Source: Bradyrhizobium sp. PSBB068 (lineage in GTDB: Bacteria; Pseudomonadota; Alphaproteobacteria; Rhizobiales; Xanthobacteraceae). Taken from it: 64,000 nt of DNA. A model generated the notes under the pieces. It was given only the letters and a program-made list of their open reading frames with translations. It was not told the origin of the DNA and made no database searches. Of the stretch, positions 15,855 through 24,208 are shown one piece after another (the stretch's first letter is position 1; the number at the start of each line of letters is the position of its first letter). The stretch is taken from contig CP069300.1 of assembly GCA_016839165.1 (NCBI GenBank), positions 5,084,001-5,148,000 on the forward strand. The letters run 5' to 3'. Position numbers and translations under genes: made by a program.

Positions 15855-16436
15855 TCAGAGCCTGCCGGAGCGCTCCTGATCGGGGCCGTCATCGCGGTTG
15901 AAATGGTGGTCGCGGCCGCCGCGCTCCCAGCGGTCCATGTCGCGCTCGAGCCGATGGCGCCGCCAGCCCTCGGAACCGAAGCCGCGCCCCTCCATGTGAG
16001 TGAGCATGGTCAGCCGCCGCTTCTGGTTGTCGTCGAGCGTCTTGTAGAGCGGGTCGGCGGCATCGGCGATCTTCTTCAGCGAGGTGGCGGTCGCCGCCAT
16101 GTTGTCGGCACGCTCGCGCAGGCGAGTGACCGGATCATCCGGCCTCGCGGCCTTGTCGGCATCGGTCTTCTCCGCGGTCATCCGCGCATTGGCGCGATCG
16201 AGCCGCATCTTGGCGAAGTCGCGCACCGCGGCTTCCACCGGCGGCCACAGCTTCTCCTGATCGGCGGTCAGCTTCAGCCCGGCATGCACGGCTGCGATGC
16301 GCGCGTCGAGAAAGGCGGCCCGATCCTCTTGACTCATCTGCGTATGGCCATGGAACCAGGGGCGATGCTGGGCATAGACCGCGGTCGAACCGGCTACCGT
16401 GAGCGCTGCGATGCCGGCGAGCAGAACGTTCCTCAT
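15855..16436 (-). CDS. LTXXQ (Spy/CpxP-like) periplasmic protein
   Basis: A 193-residue exported protein. Residues 1-22 are a clear Sec signal (basic MRN, hydrophobic core, cleavage near VYAQ). The mature part is helical and contains the family motif as LTADQ with a following LW, and a second helical half (RLRERADNMAATATSLKKI). It ends in a His/Arg/Asp-rich tail that might bind metal. Relatives in enterobacteria are periplasmic chaperones or stress sensors. ATG 16436 is chosen because the signal peptide starts there and GGAGG lies just upstream. The gene stands alone. Confidence 0.82.
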   Translation of the reverse strand: MRNVLLAGIAALTVAGSTAVYAQHRPWFHGHTQMSQEDRAAFLDARIAAVHAGLKLTADQEKLWPPVEAAVRDFAKMRLDRANARMTAEKTDADKAARPDDPVTRLRERADNMAATATSLKKIADAADPLYKTLDDNQKRRLTMLTHMEGRGFGSEGWRRHRLERDMDRWERGGRDHHFNRDDGPDQERSGRL

Positions 16437-16584
16437 GCAAACCTCCTTCAAGGGTTGCTTTTAGGATGATACCGCCCGCGACAGCCTTCAACTTACGGAT
16501 TAGACAGAGAGACCTCTCTTACCAAGATGTAATCCGCTTCATTGCCCGCCAGAAACATCCAAAGCGCAAATGTTGCGCCTTGGT

Positions 16585-17871
16585 TCAGATCATTCCCAAT
16601 AGCCGCGGCAGCCACAGCGAGATCTCCGGCACGTAGGTGATCAGGCCGAGGAAAACCAGCATCGCGCACAGCCACGGCAGCACCGCGATCGTGATCTCGC
16701 TGATGCCCATCTTGGCGATACTGCTCGCGATGTAGAGGTTGAGGCCAACAGGCGGATGGCACAGCCCGACCTCGGTGTTGACGATCATCAGGATGCCGAG
16801 ATGCACCGGATGCACACCGAGCTTGGTCGCCAGCGGAAACAGGATCGGCGCCATGATCAACAGGATCGACGACGGATCCATCACGTTGCCGGCGAGCAGC
16901 AGGATGACGTTGACGACCAGCAGGAACATCCACACCGAGAAGTTCTTGTCGATGATCCAGGCCGCCATCTCCTGCGGGATCTGCTCATGCGTCATCAGGA
17001 ACGAGAACAGCACCGCGTTGGTGATGATGTAGAGCAGCATCGAGCTCATGCTCGCCGCTTGCAGCAGCACCTTCGGCACCTCTGAGAGCTTCAGCTCCTT
17101 GTAGACGAACACGGTGATGAAGAAGGCGTAGGTCGCGGCGACCGCGGCGGCTTCGGTCGGCGTGAAGACGCCGCCATAAATGCCGCCGAGCACGATCGCG
17201 ATCAGCAGCAGGCCCCAGATGCTTTCGCGGAATGCCGTGAACTGCTGGCCGATGGTCGCCCGCGGCATCTTCGGATAACCGTTGCGCTGGGCGACGAAGA
17301 AGGTCACCGCGGCCAGCATCAGCGCGAGCAGCACGCCCGGCACGATGCCGGCCATGAACAGCGCACCGATCGAGGTGTTGGTGGAGACGCCGTAGAGCAC
17401 CAGGATGATCGAGGGCGGCACCAGGATGCCGAGCGCGCCCGAGGTCGAGATCACGCCGACGCCGAACCGCTTCGGATAGCCGTGATCGACCATCGCCGGC
17501 ATCATGATCGAGCCAATCGCAACCACGGTTGCGACGCTCGAGCCGGAGATCGCCGCGAACATCGCGCAGGCTGCGACGCCGGCAAGCCCGAGGCCGCCGG
17601 GCAGATGCCCGACCAGCGAGGTCGTGAATGCGATCATGCGCCGCGCGACGCCGCCGCGGGTCAGGAAGGTGCCGGCCAGGATGAAGAACGGGATCGCCAT
17701 GATGCCGAAATTGTCGAGACCCGAAAACAGCTTCAGGCCGACGCTCTCGATCGGCACCTCGGTCATCGTGAACAGGAAGGTGAGCACGGTCAGGCCGAGC
17801 GAAATCGAGATCGGCATGCCCGTCAGCATCAGGGCAAACAGCAGTCCGAAGATAAGTGCGGCGCTCATCAC
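16585..17871 (-). CDS. dctM: TRAP transporter large permease DctM
   Basis: A 428-residue integral membrane protein, the transport subunit of a tripartite ATP-independent periplasmic system driven by an ion gradient. About twelve hydrophobic helices are visible; family motifs include FFILAG near residue 60 and GGIYGGVFTPTEAAAV near residue 223. It overlaps dctQ by four bases and forms one transcript with dctQ and dctP. The substrate is usually a C4-dicarboxylate or another organic acid, but cannot be assigned here. Confidence 0.93.
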   Translation of the reverse strand: MMSAALIFGLLFALMLTGMPISISLGLTVLTFLFTMTEVPIESVGLKLFSGLDNFGIMAIPFFILAGTFLTRGGVARRMIAFTTSLVGHLPGGLGLAGVAACAMFAAISGSSVATVVAIGSIMMPAMVDHGYPKRFGVGVISTSGALGILVPPSIILVLYGVSTNTSIGALFMAGIVPGVLLALMLAAVTFFVAQRNGYPKMPRATIGQQFTAFRESIWGLLLIAIVLGGIYGGVFTPTEAAAVAATYAFFITVFVYKELKLSEVPKVLLQAASMSSMLLYIITNAVLFSFLMTHEQIPQEMAAWIIDKNFSVWMFLLVVNVILLLAGNVMDPSSILLIMAPILFPLATKLGVHPVHLGILMIVNTEVGLCHPPVGLNLYIASSIAKMGISEITIAVLPWLCAMLVFLGLITYVPEISLWLPRLLGMI

Positions 17872-18440
17872 GCTTCTCCAAGCGCGACGGGCGCGGTCTT
17901 GCTGGTCTCGACGCCGTCGACATGGGAGGCGTCATGGTGCGGCAGCTCGTCGGTCCACCAGTAATTCCAGCACACCTGCAGGAAGCGGAAGCACATCAGG
18001 TAAGAGCCGAGCGGGATGCAGGCGTAGACGATCCAGCTCGGGATCTCCATGTCGGGCGAGACCTGGTCGGTGTGCATCAGCTCGTAGACGAATTTGGCGC
18101 CCATGGTGCCGACGATCGCGGTGAACAGCGCGCCGCCGAGCAGGCCGAAGGTAATGGTGCGCTTGCGCCAGGTGTCATTGAAGCGATTGATCAGCACGTC
18201 GACGCCGACATGGATGCCGGTGCGCACGCCATAGGCGGCGCCGAACTTCGCCATCCAGATGAACATGTAGATGCAGAGTTCCTGCGACCAGGCGAGATTG
18301 ATGCCGAACAAGTACGGATAGAGCACGGGAACGTCGACCAGGAATCGGTGCACGACCGTGACGAAAGTCAGCAGGGTCGCGGCGCCCATCAGGCTCGCGA
18401 TGATGATTTCCTCGAGCCGGTCCAGAATCTTCAGCAGCAT
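17868..18440 (-). CDS. dctQ: TRAP transporter small permease DctQ
   Basis: A 190-residue membrane protein with four predicted helices, the small subunit that joins DctM. Conserved features are the early EEIIIASLMGAATLLTFV helix and WSQELCIYMFIWMAKFGAAY in the second part. The C-terminal 30 residues are polar and less conserved. The stop overlaps the start of dctM. A 201-base gap holding a palindromic repeat separates it from dctP upstream. Confidence 0.9.
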   Translation of the reverse strand: MLLKILDRLEEIIIASLMGAATLLTFVTVVHRFLVDVPVLYPYLFGINLAWSQELCIYMFIWMAKFGAAYGVRTGIHVGVDVLINRFNDTWRKRTITFGLLGGALFTAIVGTMGAKFVYELMHTDQVSPDMEIPSWIVYACIPLGSYLMCFRFLQVCWNYWWTDELPHHDASHVDGVETSKTAPVALGEA

Positions 18441-18482
18441 AGATCTCCCCTGTCATGGCCGCCCCCGCGGCCAGAGCACTTG

Positions 18483-18633
18483 ATCTCCCTCCCCCCGTTC
18501 TTACAGGGAGAAGGTTGGGGTGAGGGGCTCCATCCGCGCGCAAGTTGATCATTGCGCTCGCGGAGCCTCCCCCTCACCCGACATTCAAGCTCCGCTTGAA
18601 TTTCGACCTCTCCCCGCAAGCGGGGCGAGGTGA
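18483..18633. repeat. REP-like palindromic pair between dctP and dctQ
   Basis: Two GC-rich arms in opposite orientation (a CTCCCTCCCCCC/GGGTGAGGGG block and CCTCTCCCCGCAAGCGGGGCGAGG) flank a short core. The same style of element (CTCTCCCC, GGTGAGGG, CCCTCACC) recurs at 43075 and 55785. It lies between two genes of one operon and may lower dctQM expression relative to the abundant binding protein, or stabilise the dctP message. Confidence 0.55.
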
Positions 18634-18641
18634 AGCACGCC

Positions 18642-19646
18642 TTAGTTCATCGGGCTGCGGCCCGTCTCTTTCAGGAATTCGTCGATCAGCGGCTGGCCGA
18701 CGCGCGAGGCGACGTCCTTGTAGACCGGCAGCATCGCCTTGCGCATCGCTTCGTCCTGCTCCGGCGTCAAGGTCACGATCTCGGTCTTGCCGGCCTTCTT
18801 GATCTCGGCGAGCGCGTCGTCGTTTTCCTTGGCCGACTGGTTGTTGCCGTAGTCGGTGGCTTCCTTCATCGCCTTGGAGAGCTCGTCGCGGACATCACCC
18901 GGCAGGCCGTCCCAGAACTTCTTGTTCACGACCACGACATAGCCGATGTAGCCGTGATTGGTGACGGTGGCGTACTTCTGCACCTCATGCATTTTCTGGG
19001 TGTAGATGTTCGACCAGGTATTCTCCTGGCCATCGACCACGCCAGTCTGCAGCGCCTGGTAGACGTCCGAGAACGCCATCACCTGCGGTATCGAACCGAG
19101 CGCGCGGAACTGGGCCTCCAGCACCTTCGACGACTGGATGCGGAATTTGAGCCCCTTGTAGTCGGAAGGCGCGACCAGCTTCTTGTTCGCGCTCATCTGC
19201 TTGAAGCCGTTGTCCCAATAAGCGAGGCCGGTCATGCCCTTGGAGTCGAGCTTCTTGAGCAGCTGGGCGCCGAGCGGACCGTCGGTCACCTTGCGCAGCG
19301 ATTTCAGGTCGGGGAGGATGTAGGGCAGATCGAAGACTTCGAATTCCTTGATGCCAATCGGGCCGAACTTCGAGTTCGACGGCGCCAGCATCTGCACCGC
19401 GCCGAGCTGCAATGCCTCGAGTTCTTCCTTGTCCTTGTAGAGCGTCGAGTTCGGATAGACCTCGACCTTCACCTTGCCGCCGGTATACTTCTCGGCGAGC
19501 TCCTTGAACTTGTCCGCCGCCTTGCCCTTCGGCGTATCCGAGGCCACCACGTGGCTGAATTTGAGGACGATCGGCGACTGCGCCGACGCCTGCCCGACAA
19601 AGCTCAAGGCCGCGATCGACGCCGCAGCCAAAATGAATTTACGCAT
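18642..19646 (-). CDS. dctP: TRAP transporter substrate-binding protein DctP
   Basis: A 334-residue periplasmic binding protein. The signal peptide is residues 1-23 (cleavage near GQASAQS). The mature sequence shows DctP hallmarks: LKFSHVVASDTPKGKAADKF at the start, LPYILPD, the central KGLKFRIQ with the substrate-clamping Arg, and VDGQENTW. ATG 19646 is picked because GGAGG stands seven bases before it and the signal begins there; a frame from 19769 only adds non-conserved residues. First gene of the dctPQM operon. Confidence 0.93.
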   Translation of the reverse strand: MRKFILAAASIAALSFVGQASAQSPIVLKFSHVVASDTPKGKAADKFKELAEKYTGGKVKVEVYPNSTLYKDKEELEALQLGAVQMLAPSNSKFGPIGIKEFEVFDLPYILPDLKSLRKVTDGPLGAQLLKKLDSKGMTGLAYWDNGFKQMSANKKLVAPSDYKGLKFRIQSSKVLEAQFRALGSIPQVMAFSDVYQALQTGVVDGQENTWSNIYTQKMHEVQKYATVTNHGYIGYVVVVNKKFWDGLPGDVRDELSKAMKEATDYGNNQSAKENDDALAEIKKAGKTEIVTLTPEQDEAMRKAMLPVYKDVASRVGQPLIDEFLKETGRSPMN

Positions 19647-20081
19647 GTTTCCTCCCGCGTAATTGCGGGGCACGAGACCGGCCCCGAGACATCCGGTCGC
19701 ACCATTACAGAGAAGCAACGACGATTGCCATTGCCCCTTTAGCAGGGGCCGATTGCGCCATTGCTGCACTGCAAAATTCGATACGGCGGTATTCCCGTCG
19801 GCTCTTGCGACCGTTCAACGACACTGCCCGCACGCAGTGCCCGGCCACGTCCGCGTGGTCAATGCGAGGTTGGGCAATGGCGGGTTCGCCGGGCGCGAAT
19901 GTTGGTGCCTGAAGCGGATCGATCGTCGACATCGAACCGCGCCTTTGCGATATCAGCTCTGGGCCACCAGCGGCCGTGGCAGCCACCATCGCAACTGCCA
20001 CGACGAGACGCTCGGGCCTAGGTGCAGACAGTTTGCTGCGCCCAGGGGATGCCGACCGGCATGGCCACGTCTCGCTGGTCC
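19647..20081. other. Intergenic region without recognised gene
   Basis: No convincing coding frame is seen on either strand. The part beside 19647 should hold the dctPQM promoter, and the part beside 20081 the 3' end of the LivK-type gene. I see no strong hairpin with a T-tract. Confidence 0.4.
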
Positions 20082-21293
20082 TCAGCGCGACGCCGTGCTG
20101 ATGTTCTCGCCGAAGAACTTCCAGGTCTTGCCGTCGAACTTCGCGAGCTTGAACGTGTCGAAGGTGGAATAGTCGGTCGGCGACACCGAGACCGTGATGC
20201 CGGGAAGCAAAAGCGGCAGCGAGACCTTGCTGATGTTGGTGGCCTGCTTCAGCAGGTTTTCGCGCGTCAGCTCGTCGCCGCAGTTCTTCAGGATGATGGC
20301 CGTGAACTGCGCGGAGAGATAACCGATCTGGTTGCTGCCATCGATCGGATTGCCCTCGGGATACCACTGCTTCATGAAGGCGAGATAGTCCTGCACGCCC
20401 TTGTCGGTATCCCAGGCCGGATCGCCCACCACCTTGGTCGCCAGCGCCGTCATCAGTCCGGTGGATGCTTCGAGGCCCGCAGGCTCGAGCACACCGCCGA
20501 TCGAGCTCGCAACCGACACGATGAAGTGCGTCGGCTTCCAGCCGAGATCGGCAACCTTGCGGATCGCCTGCGCGCCGAATTTCGGCGTCGTGATCGTCAT
20601 CAGCACGTCGGCGCCCGCGGCCTTCAGATTGACGATTTGGGAATCGATCGTGGGATCGGTCACCTCGTAGCTGAGCTCCTTGACGATGAGACCGGCCTTG
20701 TCGCCGAGCGCCTCCTTGAAACCCCTGAGATAGTCCTTGCCGAAATCGTCATTCTGATAGATCACGCCGATCTTCGCGCTCGGCAGCTCCTTGAGGATGT
20801 ACTTGCCGTAGATCTTCGCTTCCTGCGCATAGGGTGGATAGAACGGCGTGGTCCAGGGAAACTCCTTCGGATCGTTCCACTTCGAGGCCCCTGTGGAGAT
20901 CAGGAGATGCGGGATCTTCTTGCTGTTCAGATATTTTTGAATCGATGAATTGGTCGGCGTGCCCAGAGAGCCGATGTCGGCGAGGATCTCGTCCTGCTCC
21001 ACCAGCTTGCGGGTCTGCTCCACCGTCTTCGGCGGGCTGTAGCCGTCGTCCATGCTCAGCAGCGTGATCTTGCGGCCGTTGATGCCGCCCTGGCTGTTGA
21101 TCATCTTCCAGAAGGCGGCCTCCGCCCTACCCTGCGTGCCATAGGCCGAAGCCGGACCGCTGTAGGGCATGGTCTGCCCGATCTTGATTTCGGTATCGCT
21201 GGCGCCAGGATCGTATTTCTTGTCGGCGGCAAGTACCGCCGACGTGGACACAAGGCTGAACGCGGCGATTGCCGCGAGCGTGATGCAACGCAT
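20082..21293 (-). CDS. Branched-chain amino acid-type ABC substrate-binding protein (LivK family)
   Basis: A 403-residue periplasmic binding protein of type I fold. The signal peptide spans residues 1-24 (cleavage near VLAADK). The mature part begins DTEIKIGQTMPYSGPASAYG and includes GGINGRKI and the central IYQNDDFGKDY, all typical of the family. Members bind amino acids, urea, amides or aromatic acids, so the ligand is open. ATG 21293 has GGGGAG just upstream. No permease or ATPase gene is adjacent; the nearest Liv permease genes are 20 kb away. Confidence 0.9.
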   Translation of the reverse strand: MRCITLAAIAAFSLVSTSAVLAADKKYDPGASDTEIKIGQTMPYSGPASAYGTQGRAEAAFWKMINSQGGINGRKITLLSMDDGYSPPKTVEQTRKLVEQDEILADIGSLGTPTNSSIQKYLNSKKIPHLLISTGASKWNDPKEFPWTTPFYPPYAQEAKIYGKYILKELPSAKIGVIYQNDDFGKDYLRGFKEALGDKAGLIVKELSYEVTDPTIDSQIVNLKAAGADVLMTITTPKFGAQAIRKVADLGWKPTHFIVSVASSIGGVLEPAGLEASTGLMTALATKVVGDPAWDTDKGVQDYLAFMKQWYPEGNPIDGSNQIGYLSAQFTAIILKNCGDELTRENLLKQATNISKVSLPLLLPGITVSVSPTDYSTFDTFKLAKFDGKTWKFFGENISTASR

Positions 21294-21406
21294 TTGTTCT
21301 CCCCATTCGCGTCGCTGTTTGCCGCGACGTCCGGCGAGATAATGATCATGCCCGCGCGCGATGTCGACCCCTGGGGGCGGAAATCTGCATCGACCGACGT
21401 CGAAGG

Positions 21407-22018
21407 TTACAACCCCAACCAGCTCATCACCGCTCCGAACGATGCCCAGAGCGTCCATCCGAGCCCGAGCAGGCAAAGCAGCGCCGCCGCCATCGCGATC
21501 GTGAGCAGCAGGCCGTCCTCCTGCAGATAGGCGATCGCAATCAGCACGACCACCATTCCCGGAATGACGTTGACCAGCGGCAGCGGCCAGCCTGCCGAGA
21601 AGGCCAGCAGGAACACCACCAGACCGACGAGGCGGTCGATCACGTCGCGACGCGCGTCCCAGCGCGGCCGGCTGATGCGTTCGATCGCCTGCAGCATCGG
21701 GCGGACAAAGACGGTGAACCGCTTGAAGCGCTTGAAATCGAACTGCCGCTTCGAGACGAATCGCGGAAACGCCGGCGCGCTGCGGCCAAGCATCATCTCG
21801 ACCGCCGGAAACAGCAGCGCCAGCGTCGCGATCGTCGCGACGCCGGGAATGATCACCAGGAGCCCCAAAAGCAACAGGAGCAGGCCGAAGGACCGCTTGT
21901 CCAGGTTGCTGAGGAGCCATTCGAGGTCGACGGGGCCGTCCGGTGCTTGAGCGACGAGTTCCTCAAGAAGCTGGGACGTGTGCGTGGGGGCCAATGGGGC
22001 TCCGGACGAGGGGGACAT
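21407..22018 (-). CDS. ExoD family membrane protein
   Basis: A 203-residue membrane protein of the ExoD family, named after a Sinorhizobium gene needed for exopolysaccharide production and alkali tolerance. It has about four hydrophobic segments, with the family pattern RSFGLLLLLLGLLVIIPG near residue 42, then the polar block with RPRWDARRD, and PLVNVIPGMVVVLIAIAYLQEDG. The molecular activity of ExoD is unknown. It stands alone, 113 bases upstream of the start of the LivK-type gene. Confidence 0.82.
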   Translation of the reverse strand: MSPSSGAPLAPTHTSQLLEELVAQAPDGPVDLEWLLSNLDKRSFGLLLLLLGLLVIIPGVATIATLALLFPAVEMMLGRSAPAFPRFVSKRQFDFKRFKRFTVFVRPMLQAIERISRPRWDARRDVIDRLVGLVVFLLAFSAGWPLPLVNVIPGMVVVLIAIAYLQEDGLLLTIAMAAALLCLLGLGWTLWASFGAVMSWLGL

Positions 22019-22082
22019 GCCTGCAAAGTGGTCAGACTCGGCCTCGATTGCAACTGCTGCCGAAGCGGATTAGGAAGCATAG

Positions 22083-22604
22083 GTGACCAATGATTCCGAT
22101 CAGGCATGGCACCACCATGCGCCGACAAGCCCGATTCCTGCCGCTCGCCGCCGCTGGCCGTGGTTCCTGCTGGTCGTCGTCCTCGCCTGCGCCGGTGCCG
22201 GGGGCGTCTACGCTTGGCCCCAGATCGCACCGCTGGTTCCGTCGCTCGGCAACACGGCGGCCAGCGACAAGACGGCCGCAGGCGACAAGGAGACGTTGCC
22301 GGATCTGCTCGCGACCCAGCAGAAGCTCGAGGATGACATCGGGGCACTCAGCAAGTCGATGGCCGACCAGCAGGACCAGTTGAAGACCATCGTCGACCAG
22401 CTGGCGGCCCTGACGTCGAAGGTCGACGCGCTGCAGCGCCCGGGTTCGGCTCCGGTGCCGGCAGCGGCGATCACCGAGCAGCCGCATGCACCGGTCGCGC
22501 AGGCTGCGGCGAAGCCGCGAAAGCCGCCAGTTCGAGCGCCCAAACCATCTGGTCCGATTTCGACCGGGGGTGCGCCGCTCAACGTCGCACCCGGCGGTCG
22601 CTGA
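22083..22604 (+). CDS. Membrane-anchored coiled-coil hypothetical protein
   Basis: A 173-residue protein started by GTG 22083 with AGGA eight bases upstream. One membrane helix lies at about residues 26-46 after an RRRWPW basic stretch, so it is likely N-in with most of the protein outside the cytoplasm. Residues about 70-118 have heptad spacing (LLATQQKLEDDIGALSKSM) and predict a coiled coil. The tail is rich in Pro, Ala and Lys. No family is recognised. It is the only plus-strand gene for several kilobases. Confidence 0.65.
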   Translation: MTNDSDQAWHHHAPTSPIPAARRRWPWFLLVVVLACAGAGGVYAWPQIAPLVPSLGNTAASDKTAAGDKETLPDLLATQQKLEDDIGALSKSMADQQDQLKTIVDQLAALTSKVDALQRPGSAPVPAAAITEQPHAPVAQAAAKPRKPPVRAPKPSGPISTGGAPLNVAPGGR

Positions 22605-22657
22605 GCCGGCGTCTCGCATCAGTTCATGATCGATGCAGGCCTGTCCGCGGCGGCGGT

Positions 22658-23362
22658 CTAGTCGCGGGGCCGCTCCATGCCTGCCCGCCTGATGGCCGCG
22701 AGCAGCAGGTCGGTATCCGAGGAAAGAAACTCGATCAGGCGCCCGGCCGCTTCAGGGGCTGTCGAGTCGCCGACGATTGCGGCAGTGAAGGTTTGGACAA
22801 GCTGAAGATCAGCAGGCAGCAGACCCACGACCTCGATGCCGGTCTCCTGCACCAACTCGCTGGTCGGCCCGATCGAGAGATCAGCCCTGCCCGCGCGCAG
22901 CGCTTCGGCCGCCTCGGTGCCGCGCGCCTCGAGGGTGAGCGTCACCGTGTCCGGCAGGTTCAGCTTCGGGACGACCTGGTCGCGAACAAATCGTCCGCTG
23001 GTGCTGCTTGGCGCCACCACCCGGCCGGCGTCGATCAAGGCTTGCCTGAGCGCGGCAGCATTGCCGATGTCGGGCTTGGGCGAGCCGGCGCGAACTGCGG
23101 CAGCCAGCGGCGCCGTCGCGAGGCCCGATTCGGATCCCGCACGAATCCGGCCATCTTCGTGCAGCCCGCGCAGGCCCTCGCGCGACAGGATCACGACGTC
23201 CGCTTTGGCGCCGTGCGCAAGCTGGTGCCTGATGGTCTTCGGACCAATACCCTCCGACGCTCCTGATCCGGTTTCCACCTTGATGCCGGTGCTGCGCTCG
23301 AATTCAGGCAGCACCTCGCGGTAGACCGCAGCGAAGCCGCCCGAAATGATGACCTTGATCAT
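22658..23362 (-). CDS. ModA-like molybdate/oxyanion-binding protein without signal peptide
   Basis: A 234-residue protein of the ModA/type II binding-protein fold: it opens IKVIISGGFAAVYREVLPEFE and has KADVVILS, APSSTSGRFV and a C-terminal EFLSS segment as in molybdate and tungstate binders. No signal peptide precedes the first strand, so the protein seems cytoplasmic. It follows the dienelactone hydrolase gene after 17 bases, downstream of the molybdenum-dependent formate dehydrogenase genes, which supports a molybdate link. ModBC genes are absent nearby. The ligand is not proven. Confidence 0.75.
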   Translation of the reverse strand: MIKVIISGGFAAVYREVLPEFERSTGIKVETGSGASEGIGPKTIRHQLAHGAKADVVILSREGLRGLHEDGRIRAGSESGLATAPLAAAVRAGSPKPDIGNAAALRQALIDAGRVVAPSSTSGRFVRDQVVPKLNLPDTVTLTLEARGTEAAEALRAGRADLSIGPTSELVQETGIEVVGLLPADLQLVQTFTAAIVGDSTAPEAAGRLIEFLSSDTDLLLAAIRRAGMERPRD

Positions 23363-23379
23363 GCGGGCGGCCGGTCCGG

Positions 23380-24174
23380 CTATTTCTGCAGGTTCGCGGC
23401 GAACAGCTTGGCTGCTTCGGCCTTGGATTCCTGATCGGCCTTGGCGTCGTATCGGAGCGGCAGGTTGAACTTCTTGCCGAGCTCGGTGGCCTCGGGGTTG
23501 GTGAACGCGTGCACGGCGCCGGGATATTCGATGATCCGGTAATCGGCCTTCGCCGCGTCGAAATCCTTCTTCAGCGCATCGTATTGCTCGCGCTTCACGA
23601 ACGGGTCGTCGGCACCGTTCAGGATCAGGATCTTCGCCTTGACGGTGCCCGGCGCCGGCGCGGGAGTATTGAGGCCGAGAGATGCGTGGAAGCCGGCAAC
23701 GGCCGCAAGATCAGCGCCGGTGCGCGCCATGTTCAGCACGACCGCGCCGCCGAAGCAGTAGCCGACGGCCCCGATCCGCTGCGGATTGACGGAAGGCTGC
23801 TTGGCGAGTTGCTCGCGCGCGGCGTTGAAGCGCTGCTCCATCACCTTCGGGTCCTTCATCACCGAGCCGGACAGCGCGCCTGCATCCTTAGGATTGTCGG
23901 CGGTCTTGGCGTCGCCATACATGTCCGCGATGAAGGCGACATAGCCCTGCTCCGCGAACTTCTTCGCCTCGTTGTGGATATGCGGGGTGATGCCCCACCA
24001 TTCGTGCACCATGACGATGCCGGGCCGCTTGGCCTGCGTCGCGTCGTCATAGACCACGAAGCCCTTCATCGTGGTCTCGCCGTCGGTGTAGGTGACCGGC
24101 TCTTCCTTCACCGCCGCTTGCGCGCTCGCCATCATTGCGATGGCGCAAAGGGCTCCCAAGATGTTCGTTCGCAT
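23380..24174 (-). CDS. Exported dienelactone hydrolase family protein
   Basis: A 264-residue alpha/beta hydrolase with an N-terminal Sec signal (residues 1-20, cleavage near SAQAA). The nucleophile elbow is GYCFGG, with Cys in place of Ser as in dienelactone hydrolase; the acid is the Asp of NGADDPFVK and the base the His of GAVHAFTNP. The oxyanion region VMVHEWWG is also conserved. The natural substrate is unknown: many members have nothing to do with chloro-aromatic breakdown. It lies 34 bases after fdsA and may belong to the same transcript. Confidence 0.85.
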   Translation of the reverse strand: MRTNILGALCAIAMMASAQAAVKEEPVTYTDGETTMKGFVVYDDATQAKRPGIVMVHEWWGITPHIHNEAKKFAEQGYVAFIADMYGDAKTADNPKDAGALSGSVMKDPKVMEQRFNAAREQLAKQPSVNPQRIGAVGYCFGGAVVLNMARTGADLAAVAGFHASLGLNTPAPAPGTVKAKILILNGADDPFVKREQYDALKKDFDAAKADYRIIEYPGAVHAFTNPEATELGKKFNLPLRYDAKADQESKAEAAKLFAANLQK

Positions 24175-24208
24175 ACCGATCTCCCTTTACCTTGCATATC
24201 CCGGATGG

